NCBI RefSeq assembly: GCF_000420725.1
Contig: NZ_ATVM01000001.1
Location: 62,001-126,000, forward strand
Direction of reading: 5' to 3'
From: Marinococcus halotolerans DSM 16375
GTDB lineage: Bacteria > Bacillota > Bacilli > Bacillales > Marinococcaceae
Length of the DNA: 64,000 nt
Below the pieces are notes generated by a model. It saw nothing but the letters and a program-made list of their open reading frames with translations, was not told the DNA's origin and ran no database searches. A program made the translations under genes and the position numbers. This document shows, in pieces, positions 16,468 through 24,930 of the stretch (the first letter of the stretch is position 1; each line of letters opens with the position of its first letter).

Positions 16468-18267
16468 ATGACGTTCAAAAACTACTCAGACCAACCAGAA
16501 AGGAGTTTGACCCGACCCGTGAATGCACAAAAAATAACGTACATACTTGCTGCGGTAGTCGTAGCAGGACTGCTCATTTACGTAGGAGTAACAAATTTTG
16601 GAGGAAGCGATCAAAGCGGCTCCAGTTCAGAGGAAGAAAGTGCTCAAAATGACTCAAATTCCAGTTCTGGTGCCTCAAGCGACATAGCCTCCGGTTCCGA
16701 CTATGAAGGATACGGAGTCAGTACGGATAACGAGCTTGCTACAGATGCAGGCATGGAAATCCTTGAACAGGGAGGCAACGCAGCAGATGCCGCAGTTGCC
16801 ACCTCCTTCGCTCTGACGGTAACTGAACCATACGGCTCCGGTATCGGCGGCGGTGGCGCGGCTCTCGTGATGGATGGACCAAACGATGAACCTGCTACGT
16901 ACGATTACCGGGAGGAAGCTTCCACCACTAATCGGGCCCTGAACGTAGCCGTCCCTGGCTTTGTCAAAGGCATGGCTGCCCTGCACGAAGAACAAGGCAG
17001 CGGTCAGTTTACGCTTGCTGAGTTAATGCAACCGGCCATTGATTATGCCGAAAACGGATATGAAATTAATAGTTATCTGGCCAGCCGCATGTATTACGCT
17101 CAGCCGAGGTTAAATCAACAAAACTCTCCTGACTTCTTCGATGAGAATGGAAACATTCTTACTGAAGGTGATACACTCGTCCAGGAGGAATACGCCCAGA
17201 CGCTCCGCACACTCCAGGAGCAGGGACCAGATAGCTTTTACAGTTCAGATGGAGCCATTTCTCAGCAGCTGACGACCGATTATTCGCACATAACTCCGGA
17301 GAGTCTCGAACAGTATAATGTGCAGACACCGGATGTGGCTCAAGGGACATTTGAAGGGCAGAATGTGTACAGTGCCCCGTCCCCTCTGTCTGGCGTAACT
17401 TTAATTCAAATGCTTGGTATGGGCGAGCGCCTGAATATCGGTGAAGCTCTGCGTGGAAATGAAGCGGATTATATTCATACAATGAGCGCCATTACACGGG
17501 AAGCCTATTATCAGCGCCTTGAAAACTTAGGAGATCCGGAGTTTAATGAAATTACAACAGAGGAATACGTGAGTGAGGGTACCATCGATGATTTAGCACA
17601 AAATGTCCGTGAAGATCGTCTTGATACAGAAGAGCTCGAAAACGAAGTAGGATACGAGTCTTCCGACGGACAAAATACGATCACCCACTCCAGCACCACC
17701 CACGTTAACGTAATGGATCAAGACGGAAACACAGTAGCCCTTACGAATACGCTTGGTAATTTCTTTGGCAGCGGCCAGACGTCTGGCGGTATGTTTTTAA
17801 ACAACCAGCTGAACAACTATAATGAAACGGAGTCTTCCCCGAACAACATTGAAGTCGGCAAGCGTCCGAGAAGCTTTATTGCTCCGACCATCATTCAGGA
17901 TCCGGAGGAAGAAACGGTGATGGGTATTGGTTCCCCGGGTGGGTCACGTATCCCAGTTGTTATGGCAGAAGTCATCTTCCGCATGGAATACTTAGACCAA
18001 AGCTATGAAGAAGCATTTGCAGCGAACCGTTCCTTTGTGGACGTCGTAGAAGGCCAGGCAACACTCGCTATCGAAAACGGAGATCAGGAAGAGAACGCTG
18101 AGCTCATTGAAGAAATTAACACCAAATACGGGGACCGCTACTTTATTGCCCCGGACAAAGGCCCTTCCTATTTTGGAAACGTCACGGCTTTAATCAAAGA
18201 CTATGACGATGAAGAAATGCAGGGTATCATTGACCAGCGCCGCGGAGGCTCTGCTCAGACTCAATAA
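16468..18267 (+). CDS. Membrane-anchored gamma-glutamyltransferase (CapD-like) of the capsule locus
   Basis: About 599 residues. A short N-terminal tail, one membrane segment (about residues 24-42) and a long Ser/Glu/Asp-rich linker precede a gamma-glutamyltranspeptidase domain. The catalytic threonine that becomes N-terminal after self-cleavage is about residue 410 (THSSTTHVNV), R148 in YDYREEA is a substrate-binding Arg, and GSPGGSRI forms the oxyanion part. It is followed by pgsE, pgsB, pgsC and pgsA, so it probably anchors or trims poly-gamma-glutamate like CapD of B. anthracis, but general gamma-glutamyl hydrolysis is also possible. Unlike B. anthracis, it comes first, not after capA. 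The ATG at 16468 follows GGCGGAG; a GTG at 16447 and a later GTG are alternatives. Confidence 0.85.
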   Translation: MTFKNYSDQPERSLTRPVNAQKITYILAAVVVAGLLIYVGVTNFGGSDQSGSSSEEESAQNDSNSSSGASSDIASGSDYEGYGVSTDNELATDAGMEILEQGGNAADAAVATSFALTVTEPYGSGIGGGGAALVMDGPNDEPATYDYREEASTTNRALNVAVPGFVKGMAALHEEQGSGQFTLAELMQPAIDYAENGYEINSYLASRMYYAQPRLNQQNSPDFFDENGNILTEGDTLVQEEYAQTLRTLQEQGPDSFYSSDGAISQQLTTDYSHITPESLEQYNVQTPDVAQGTFEGQNVYSAPSPLSGVTLIQMLGMGERLNIGEALRGNEADYIHTMSAITREAYYQRLENLGDPEFNEITTEEYVSEGTIDDLAQNVREDRLDTEELENEVGYESSDGQNTITHSSTTHVNVMDQDGNTVALTNTLGNFFGSGQTSGGMFLNNQLNNYNETESSPNNIEVGKRPRSFIAPTIIQDPEEETVMGIGSPGGSRIPVVMAEVIFRMEYLDQSYEEAFAANRSFVDVVEGQATLAIENGDQEENAELIEEINTKYGDRYFIAPDKGPSYFGNVTALIKDYDDEEMQGIIDQRRGGSAQTQ

Positions 18268-18280
18268 AGGAGAAGTGAAT

Positions 18281-18448
18281 GTGAACATTTTAAAAAAAAT
18301 CGGCCCTTACCTCTTTTTGTTTGCTTTAGTGTTGTTTATGTATTTCTTTAAGGTGGATGCTGAGCTGTCCACCACAGAAGAAGTCGAAATCAACAGCGCA
18401 TTGAATAGCCCGCCGGAAGTTGAACAAGAAAATACAAATACCCAGTAA
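18281..18448 (+). CDS. pgsE: PgsE/CapE-like small membrane peptide
   Basis: A 55-residue protein: one hydrophobic segment (GPYLFLFALVLFMYFF) with a basic start and an acidic, polar C-terminal tail. This size and layout match PgsE (YwtC, 55 residues) of B. subtilis and CapE (47 residues), which support poly-gamma-glutamate synthesis by an unclear mechanism. The start is a GTG five bases after AAAGGAGAAG, 13 bp after the gamma-glutamyltransferase stop, so the two are co-transcribed. The larger frame from 18203 overlaps the upstream gene and is not used. Here it sits before pgsB, whereas it usually ends the operon. Confidence 0.75.
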   Translation: MNILKKIGPYLFLFALVLFMYFFKVDAELSTTEEVEINSALNSPPEVEQENTNTQ

Positions 18449-18492
18449 CTATTTTCTTGAATCAGCGTCTTAGTATAGGCATTGTTTTTTGG

Positions 18493-18522
18493 GGAGTGTC
18501 TCTTAAATACAAGAGACACTCT
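18493..18522 (+). other. Strong hairpin without a T run, between pgsE and pgsB
   Basis: GAGTGTCTCTT and AAGAGACACTC form an 11-base perfect stem with loop AAATAC, 45 bp after pgsE. Neither strand has a T run right after the stem, so it may be an mRNA stability or processing site, or a weak terminator. Confidence 0.55.
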
Positions 18523-18582
18523 ACGCTTGCAATGAGGCGATTACTCCTGGCATAAGCGGGTATGGAATACTGTTGGTGTTAT

Positions 18583-18609
18583 TTGACATTCAAAGGGAGA
18601 TAATAATTA
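18583..18609 (+). promoter_or_regulatory. Possible internal promoter before pgsB
   Basis: TTGACA (18583-18588) and TAATTA (18604-18609) with a 15-base spacer, 27 bp upstream of pgsB. Spacing is short of the ideal 17, so this is a guess. Confidence 0.4.
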
Positions 18610-18635
18610 GAGAGTATTGAGGAGGGAAAGCGTCG

Positions 18636-19835
18636 ATGATATTATTGTACGGTTCATGTATTGCAATTGCGTTAGTGGGCATTTTTGAGCTGCGCCGGCA
18701 CCAGAAAAGGGTCGATCAGATCCCACTACGCATAAATGTAAACGGCGTTCGCGGCAAGTCTACAGTAACCCGATTGATTACGGGGATGCTGAGCGAGGCT
18801 GATTACAAAGTAGTTGGAAAAACGACAGGCACACAGGCACGGAGAATTTACTGGGACCGGACGGAAAAACCAATCGAACGTTCACTAGAGGGACCGAATA
18901 TTCGGGAACAGAAAGAAATCTTAAAGCACGCTTCGAGTCTTGAAGCCAATGCATTTGTCAGCGAATGTATGGCAATTAATCCAGACTATCAGCGTGTATT
19001 GCAGGAAAAATTCCTGCAGGCGAACGTCAGCGTCATTTTAAACGTATTTGAAGACCACATGGAAACGCTCGGTCCAACGCTGAAATACGTAGCAGAAGCA
19101 TTCAGCTCCACTATTCCGTATAACGGCAAACTTATTTTGTCCAATGGCCCTTACTTCCACTATTTCAGTGAAATAGCCGAAAAAAGAAATACGGAAGTTT
19201 ATCTTGCCAATCCGGAGGAAATTCCGGACGGTTTTATCGACAAATTCGATTATATGCTTTTTCCGGAAAACATTGCTGCAGCCCTTGCAGTAGCCCGCGC
19301 TGTCGATATCGATAAGCGTACGGCTCTTTCCGGAATGCTGAATGCCAACCCGGACCCTGGTGCTCTAAGGATTGTTACTCTTGAAGACGGCAGCCGGGAA
19401 CGCTCACACTTCGTAAACGGCTTCGCCGCAAACGATGCCAGGTCCACACTTGAGATCTGGTCACGCGTGAGGTCTTCGAGCTATATGACCGACAATCCGA
19501 TGATCATTATCAACTGCCGTGAAGACCGGGTAGACCGGACCGAAGAATTTACAAAGTACGTTCTTCCTTATTTACCGGCAGAGAAATTAATTCTTATCGG
19601 CGGAAACGTACGGCCGATTACTCAGGCTTTTGACCAGGGCGATCTGCCATTTAATTCCGTTATCAATCTGGAAGGCGAAGATGCAGATGCCATTTTGGCC
19701 CGGGTGAAGCGGGAAGCTTCCCACTCACTTATCTTCGGGATTGGAAACATTCACGGTGCTGCTGAAGAATTTATGGAAAAACTTTATGATTCACCGGAAA
19801 CACTCATTAGTAAAGTCGGCGAGGAGGCCATGTAA
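18636..19835 (+). CDS. pgsB: Poly-gamma-glutamate synthase ligase PgsB (CapB)
   Basis: A 399-residue ATP-dependent amide ligase related to Mur ligases. It starts with a membrane-type segment (LLYGSCIAIALVGIFEL), then the P-loop NGVRGKSTVTR (about residues 36-46), the VFEDHMETLGPT stretch and a C-terminal INCREDRVDR motif, as in PgsB/CapB. With PgsC it joins gamma-linked glutamate units at the membrane using ATP. It lies behind a hairpin and a promoter-like sequence. The ATG start follows GAGGAGGG. The pgsC start follows by 2 bp. Confidence 0.95.
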   Translation: MILLYGSCIAIALVGIFELRRHQKRVDQIPLRINVNGVRGKSTVTRLITGMLSEADYKVVGKTTGTQARRIYWDRTEKPIERSLEGPNIREQKEILKHASSLEANAFVSECMAINPDYQRVLQEKFLQANVSVILNVFEDHMETLGPTLKYVAEAFSSTIPYNGKLILSNGPYFHYFSEIAEKRNTEVYLANPEEIPDGFIDKFDYMLFPENIAAALAVARAVDIDKRTALSGMLNANPDPGALRIVTLEDGSRERSHFVNGFAANDARSTLEIWSRVRSSSYMTDNPMIIINCREDRVDRTEEFTKYVLPYLPAEKLILIGGNVRPITQAFDQGDLPFNSVINLEGEDADAILARVKREASHSLIFGIGNIHGAAEEFMEKLYDSPETLISKVGEEAM

Positions 19836-19837
19836 CA

Positions 19838-20287
19838 TTGTTTGGTACAGATCTTTATATCGCATTAGTCGTAGGAGTTATTATCAGTTTGATATACGCA
19901 GAAAAGACAGGAATTATGCCGGCCGGGCTTATTGCGCCCGGCTATTTGGCAATTGTTTTTGATCAGCCTGTCTTTCTATTAACGATTTTTCTCATCAGTT
20001 TCCTGACGTATTTGATTGTTGCCCACGGATTGTCCCGCATTATGATTCTTTACGGACGCCGCAAATTTGCAGCCATGTTGTCCACAGGGATTGTGTTAAA
20101 GTTAATCTTTGACTACTTTTACCCTATTCTGCCTTTTGAAATATACGAGTTTCGCGGTCTCGGGGTTATCGTTCCGGGATTGATTGCAAACGCAATGCAG
20201 CGCCAGGGCGTTGTTCCTACCGTGGCAAGTACGCTTGTGCTTACCGCTGCGACATTTGTAATCATCACGCTATACTATTTAATTTAG
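19838..20287 (+). CDS. pgsC: Poly-gamma-glutamate biosynthesis protein PgsC (CapC)
   Basis: A 149-residue integral membrane protein with about four to five helices, matching PgsC/CapC in length and sequence: IYAEKTGIMPAGLIAPGYLA near the start, and YEFRGLGVIVPGLIANAMQRQG later. It forms the membrane part of the polymerase with PgsB. The start is a TTG ten bases after GAGGAGG, with the pgsB stop between them, which suggests translational coupling. The stop is 12 bp before pgsA. Confidence 0.93.
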   Translation: MFGTDLYIALVVGVIISLIYAEKTGIMPAGLIAPGYLAIVFDQPVFLLTIFLISFLTYLIVAHGLSRIMILYGRRKFAAMLSTGIVLKLIFDYFYPILPFEIYEFRGLGVIVPGLIANAMQRQGVVPTVASTLVLTAATFVIITLYYLI

Positions 20288-20299
20288 GGGTTCTTACAT

Positions 20300-21505
20300 A
20301 TGGCCAAGCGATTATTAAACTTCAAAGAAAAATATTTAGCCTATACCAAACGCCAGCGGCGTAAAGCTGGTAAACATGCTGTACTCGGCATTATTATATG
20401 TTTGGTGGCAATGACCCTTATTCGTGTTGTAGAACCTTCTGCTGCTGAAAGCGAGTACGAACAGGAGCAGGACACTATTTTCACCTCTGCCATGGTCGGT
20501 GACATGATGACCGGGCGTCACGTAGAAGAAATTGCTGAACAGGAAGGGTATGACTCTCTTTTTCAATATGCAAAACCAACGCTCCAGGCAGCTGATTATA
20601 CGACCGGAAATTTTGAAAATCCAATCGTTGCTAATCCAGATCAGACCGAACCAGCAGATAAAATTATTAATCTTTCGTCTAAGCCCGGGATTATTGGCGG
20701 ACTTGAAGACGCAGGTTTTGATTCTGTCAACCTGGCAAATAACCATATGATGGACTATCAATATGCTGGCTTGAATGAAACCCTTCAAGCATTTCAAAAT
20801 TCAAGTATTAATGTAGTAGGTGCCGGTGCTAATGAAACCGAAGCTCATGACTACTTATTGAACACTTACAATGGCATGGATGTGGCTACACTTGGTGTTA
20901 ACGATATTACGTATGCGAATATGGAACAGGCTGGTCCAAACTCCCCTGGTATTTTAACGAGCCAGGATCCGAGTGCTTATATTGACGCTGTTCAACGTGC
21001 AGATGCAAATGCGGACCTGGTTATCGTGAACGTGCACTTCGGCCAGGAATACGACAGCACGCCTACCACACGCCAACGTCAGATGACAGAAGCGATCGCG
21101 GATGCTGGCGCTGATGTAATTGTCGGTACTCACCCGCACGTGCTGCAATCGGCAGAAGTATACAACGACACATTTATCATGCACTCTATTGGTAACTTCG
21201 TGTTTGATCAGGGCTGGACTAGAACGAGAGACAGCGTCATTGCGAACTATTCTCTTGGTGCCGACGGCACTGCCCATCTGGAAATGCAGCCTTTCCGGGT
21301 ATTTGAAGCTACCCCGCGCCCGGTCGAAAGTGCGTTCCACCGTGAACGGATCTTCCGTCAACTGACGAAGGATACCCAAAATAAAGATGCCATTGTGGAA
21401 AACGGAGAACACCTCGTGTTTGAAGCAGACCATTCCAATGTAATTGATAGCATGGAGCAAAACAGCAATCAAAATAACAACCAGAACAGTACTCAAGATC
21501 AATAG
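20300..21505 (+). CDS. pgsA: Poly-gamma-glutamate capsule protein PgsA (CapA)
   Basis: A 401-residue protein with a basic N-terminus, one membrane anchor (about residues 27-43) and an outward metallophosphatase-like CapA domain. Family motifs are MVGDMMTGRHVE, NLANNHMMD, VNVHFGQEYD and VGTHPHVLQ, and HSIGNFVFDQ. PgsA is needed for export or elongation of the polymer. The end is a low-complexity Asn/Gln-rich tail (NSNQNNNQNSTQDQ), probably flexible. ATG start follows TAGGGG. A strong terminator closes the operon. Confidence 0.93.
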   Translation: MAKRLLNFKEKYLAYTKRQRRKAGKHAVLGIIICLVAMTLIRVVEPSAAESEYEQEQDTIFTSAMVGDMMTGRHVEEIAEQEGYDSLFQYAKPTLQAADYTTGNFENPIVANPDQTEPADKIINLSSKPGIIGGLEDAGFDSVNLANNHMMDYQYAGLNETLQAFQNSSINVVGAGANETEAHDYLLNTYNGMDVATLGVNDITYANMEQAGPNSPGILTSQDPSAYIDAVQRADANADLVIVNVHFGQEYDSTPTTRQRQMTEAIADAGADVIVGTHPHVLQSAEVYNDTFIMHSIGNFVFDQGWTRTRDSVIANYSLGADGTAHLEMQPFRVFEATPRPVESAFHRERIFRQLTKDTQNKDAIVENGEHLVFEADHSNVIDSMEQNSNQNNNQNSTQDQ

Positions 21506-21518
21506 TATTTCACTTGTG

Positions 21519-21553
21519 CACCTGCCAGTTTTAAACCGGCAGGTGTTTTTTTG
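21519..21553 (+). terminator. Terminator of the capsule operon
   Basis: CACCTGCCAGTTT and AAACCGGCAGGTG form a near-perfect stem, followed by seven T. Confidence 0.88.
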
Positions 21554-21575
21554 TTATTAATTTAAAATAATTATA

Positions 21576-21596
21576 TTACAGTAAATGAAATTTTTA
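21576..21596 (+). repeat. Intergenic motif, copy 2 of 4
   Basis: TTACAGTAAATGAAATTTTT, differing from copy 1 at 8721 by one base, just beyond the sbcC terminator. Confidence 0.5.
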
Positions 21597-21608
21597 TTGA
21601 TTCTATTA

Positions 21609-21634
21609 AAAAAGCCCCTGATTTCTCAAGGGCT
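21609..21634 (-). terminator. Terminator of the addB-addA-sbcD-sbcC operon
   Basis: On the minus strand AGCCC and GGGCT pair with inner bases, followed by six T. The stem overlaps the sbcC stop codon. Confidence 0.75.
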
Positions 21635-24600
21635 ACATCGTTTCCATCATTATAGTCGATCCATTACCTCCAGGACTTGCCGGGGTCACCATCAGCCGTT
21701 TTGGCACCCGCTGCTGCATGTCCGGTACATGACTGATAACCCCTACCGATAAGTATTCCCCGTGAAGGTTCTCCAGAGCCTCCATCACCGTATCAAGCAG
21801 GTCCTGATCGAGCGTTCCAAATCCTTCATCCAAAAAGAAGAATTCCAGCGGATACTGCCCCTTCAGCTGAATGGACGTTGAGAGCGACAGTGCAAGAGCA
21901 AGGGAGGTTAAAAATGTCTCTCCCCCGGACAGCGTGGAAACCGGGCGGTACACTCCTCCGTTGGCATCATCACGAATCACAAAAGCATTCTGCTCATTGA
22001 CCTCAATGGCATAGCGCCCTCTTGTTAAGGCGTGAAGCCGCTGGGAGGCTTCTCTTGTCACCTGCACGAGCTGTTCTTCGGCCAGAAATTCGACAAATTT
22101 TCTTCCCTTCATGATATAGTCGAGGTCTGCCAGCCGCTCTTTTTCTGCCTGCCTCTCGATCCGGTTTTGTTCGAGCTCCTGATAACGCTCTACCTTCCGC
22201 TCGATATCTTCAAGCTTTTCTTTGATGCCGCCAAGCGTTTCTTTGTATTTGTCCCACTCATTAGAAGCTTCGTGGTACTGCTGCTCTATTTTGTTGAAAG
22301 CTTCTTTTGTTACCCGTTCGTTTTCAAGCTTTGTCTGCAGCCGGTTCTGTTCGTACTGCAATTCTTTTTGTTTCGTGTCATACTCTTCTACCTGACGCTG
22401 CAGCTCTGTTTTTTGTTCTTTCGATAACGAATAGGCAAGCACCTCTTCTGGAGAAACCGTGGAACCTCTCTGCTGTTTCTGGCGGGACCATTCGGCTTCA
22501 GCCGTTTTCCATTTGGCTTCAGATTTTTGCAGTGATTCAGCGCTTTCCCTGCTTGAGGCTTTAGTTTGCTCGTATTCCCTTTCCGCTTCTCTCTGCAGTT
22601 CCAGCAGCTCTTCTTTTTCCGTTTTAAGCGCATCCTCCCGCTTGTCGACCGCGTCTTTCCACTGCTGTTTGGTTCTGCCTTCGAGCTGCTCATTTAGCTT
22701 CTGTTCCGCTTCCTGCCTGGCTTCTGTGGTCTGCTTCCATTCTGACGCCGCTACAGCCTCACGACTTTTCACCTCATAGAATTCGCGCTCCCGGGCAGCG
22801 CGTTCGTCGCGTTTTGTTTCCAGATACTTCTGGCCTTTATCAATGCGCTGCTGGAGCTCTTTGATTGCTTTTCTACGCTTTTTCGCCTGTTCGTATTCCG
22901 TGTCAAACTGCTCCAGGGAAAGTGGCGCAAATGTTTGTTCCCACTGCTTTTTTTGCTCCTGCCACTGCTTTTTTTGCTGTTCAAGTTTATTTTCCTGTTC
23001 CTTGGCTTCTGTTTCCTGCTGGGCTGCTTTCATGGAAAGACGGTCATTTAGCCGATTCCACTCCTCCCAGGAACGATTCAATGCCTGCGCCTGCTCCTTT
23101 AGCCGGTCTATCGTCTCCAGCTCTGCTTCCCAGCGGGCAAACGCGATGCTTTCCTCTGTCTCCTCCGGAGGACCTTCTTCTTTCTGTTCTTCTCCGGAAG
23201 ATAGCGTCGAAGCCACATGCTGCAGGCCGACTTTCGTGTGCTCCCAGGCAGTTTTCCACTGGCGCAGCGCTTCGATTTCTTCCTCTGTGTACCCCTCTGC
23301 TTCTTCCTCCGGTCTCACAGCCGGCGCCGGGTGCTCCAAAGCCCCGCATACCGGACACGCTTCTCCGTCTTTCAGTTCTTCTGCAAGCGCATGCAGCTGC
23401 CGTTTCTGCTCGGCCTGCTGCTTTTTTTCAAAACGCCTTAACTCCTGCTCAATGAGCCTGAGGCTCGCTGCTGCCCGGCTATACCAGTAATAGATATTGT
23501 GCGCCGTTTCCTTCGTACGTTTTTGAAGCGTTTGTTGTTCTTTTTCTGCCTCATTGGTTTCTTTAGCTGTCTCCGCCAATTTTTCTTTAGCCGCAGCTTC
23601 CTGGGTACGCTGTTCATTCAGCTGCTGCTGAAGGGCGTCAAGCCATTGCTTTTGCGACAAAGCCTCCCCCATATCCGGCAGGTGCTCTTCTTTCTGTTCG
23701 GCCTCGGCATGTTCCTGTTTGAGCTTTTCAAGCAGCTCCCGCGCTTCCTGCTCTTTATTCTGCAGGTCGTTCCACTGATCGGAAGCTCCCTGATAAAACT
23801 GGCGCTGTTTTTCGACCTCCTGAAGCTTTTGTTTCTCCAGTTCATTGTGCCGCTGATACTGAGCTTCAAGTGTTTCGATCTGCTCAAACCGGCGATGCCA
23901 TTGCTGAAGCAGACGCTCTTCTTCCTCCCATCGTTTTTCATTCTGCTCTGCTTTTTTTCCGGCTTCCTGTTTTTTGCGTTTTGCTTCTTCATGCGCCTTT
24001 TGTTTTTCTTTTAAGTCGTGCTCCTGCTCCCCGTATTCCTGACGGGCTTTTTGAAAGCTGTCCGCATACGGATACAGCGCTTCATACATTTCATTTTCTT
24101 TTAACGTCTGCCGTTTGTGTTCAATGGAATGTCTCGTTTTTTCCCATTCCTGCATGGAGGCTTCCAGCAGCTTAAGCTCTTCGGTCCAATGAAACTTCTG
24201 TTTCATTTCTTCGTACTGCTTCCTTCGCTCTTCCACATGCTTCTGCTGCTTTTGAACAAGCTGCACCCAACGGGCATGCTCTTCTCCGGCTTTTTTTAAG
24301 TCCTCCTCGGAAGCCGGTCCTAGTCCCTGCTGTTCCGCTTCAATGTTATGTACGTCCTGCTCGGCGGTGGTTTTCCGGGATTTGACGGAGGCAATAAGCT
24401 GGTTGCCGTACCGCTCGAGATGAAACAGCCGCTCGAGCATTTTGCTTCGGTCACTGCCCCCGAGATGAAGAAACTCCGCAAATTTCCCCTGTGGAAGTAC
24501 GACCGCACGGGTAAAATCATCGAGGGTCAGGCCGAGAAGTTCTTCGATTTTCAGATTGACCGCTTTTGTTTTTTCTGCGAGCACTACCGGCTCTTCCGTG

Positions 24601-24929
24601 AGGTCAGTTAACCGGCACAGCTTTCCTGCCATGGTTGCTTCCCCTGTGCGTTTATAATGGCGCTCGATATGATACACCGACGGGCCGAGTGAAAACGTAA
24701 AGGAGACGCGCAGCTCATTTTCCGACTGGTTCATGATTCCTTCGGTTTTGGAAGCCCGCTCCACATTTCCGTATAAAGCTAACGTCATGGCGTCAAGCAG
24801 CGATGATTTCCCGCTGCCGGTCGGTCCAAAAATACCGAATACCCCGTTTTCACAAAGCGTTTTAAAATCCACTGTCTGCTTTTGGCGGAAGCTGTGCAGC
24901 CCTTGTATCTGCAGTTGTAATGGTTTCAT
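21633..24929 (-). CDS. sbcC: Exonuclease SbcC (Rad50-like ATPase)
   Basis: A 1098-residue SMC/Rad50-type protein. The N-terminal half-ATPase has Walker A FGPTGSGKSS (about residues 33-42); two long coiled coils, very rich in Glu, Gln and Lys, flank a zinc hook CPVCG (about 524-528); the C-terminal half has the signature STLSGGETF and Walker B FFFLDEGFGTLD. With SbcD it opens hairpins and processes blocked DNA ends. The start is an ATG one base past the sbcD stop, following GAGGAC. It is the last gene of the operon. Confidence 0.95.
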   Translation of the reverse strand: MKPLQLQIQGLHSFRQKQTVDFKTLCENGVFGIFGPTGSGKSSLLDAMTLALYGNVERASKTEGIMNQSENELRVSFTFSLGPSVYHIERHYKRTGEATMAGKLCRLTDLTEEPVVLAEKTKAVNLKIEELLGLTLDDFTRAVVLPQGKFAEFLHLGGSDRSKMLERLFHLERYGNQLIASVKSRKTTAEQDVHNIEAEQQGLGPASEEDLKKAGEEHARWVQLVQKQQKHVEERRKQYEEMKQKFHWTEELKLLEASMQEWEKTRHSIEHKRQTLKENEMYEALYPYADSFQKARQEYGEQEHDLKEKQKAHEEAKRKKQEAGKKAEQNEKRWEEEERLLQQWHRRFEQIETLEAQYQRHNELEKQKLQEVEKQRQFYQGASDQWNDLQNKEQEARELLEKLKQEHAEAEQKEEHLPDMGEALSQKQWLDALQQQLNEQRTQEAAAKEKLAETAKETNEAEKEQQTLQKRTKETAHNIYYWYSRAAASLRLIEQELRRFEKKQQAEQKRQLHALAEELKDGEACPVCGALEHPAPAVRPEEEAEGYTEEEIEALRQWKTAWEHTKVGLQHVASTLSSGEEQKEEGPPEETEESIAFARWEAELETIDRLKEQAQALNRSWEEWNRLNDRLSMKAAQQETEAKEQENKLEQQKKQWQEQKKQWEQTFAPLSLEQFDTEYEQAKKRRKAIKELQQRIDKGQKYLETKRDERAAREREFYEVKSREAVAASEWKQTTEARQEAEQKLNEQLEGRTKQQWKDAVDKREDALKTEKEELLELQREAEREYEQTKASSRESAESLQKSEAKWKTAEAEWSRQKQQRGSTVSPEEVLAYSLSKEQKTELQRQVEEYDTKQKELQYEQNRLQTKLENERVTKEAFNKIEQQYHEASNEWDKYKETLGGIKEKLEDIERKVERYQELEQNRIERQAEKERLADLDYIMKGRKFVEFLAEEQLVQVTREASQRLHALTRGRYAIEVNEQNAFVIRDDANGGVYRPVSTLSGGETFLTSLALALSLSTSIQLKGQYPLEFFFLDEGFGTLDQDLLDTVMEALENLHGEYLSVGVISHVPDMQQRVPKRLMVTPASPGGNGSTIMMETM

Positions 24930-24930
24930 T

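Noticed and set aside
18203-18280. Longer start for the pgsE-like gene
   Set aside because: It would overlap the gamma-glutamyltransferase gene; the GTG at 18281 has a strong binding site and gives the known length of 55 residues.
22843-23490. Ser- and Cys-rich plus-strand frames opposite sbcC
   Set aside because: Antisense shadows of the Glu/Gln/Lys-rich coiled coil of SbcC.
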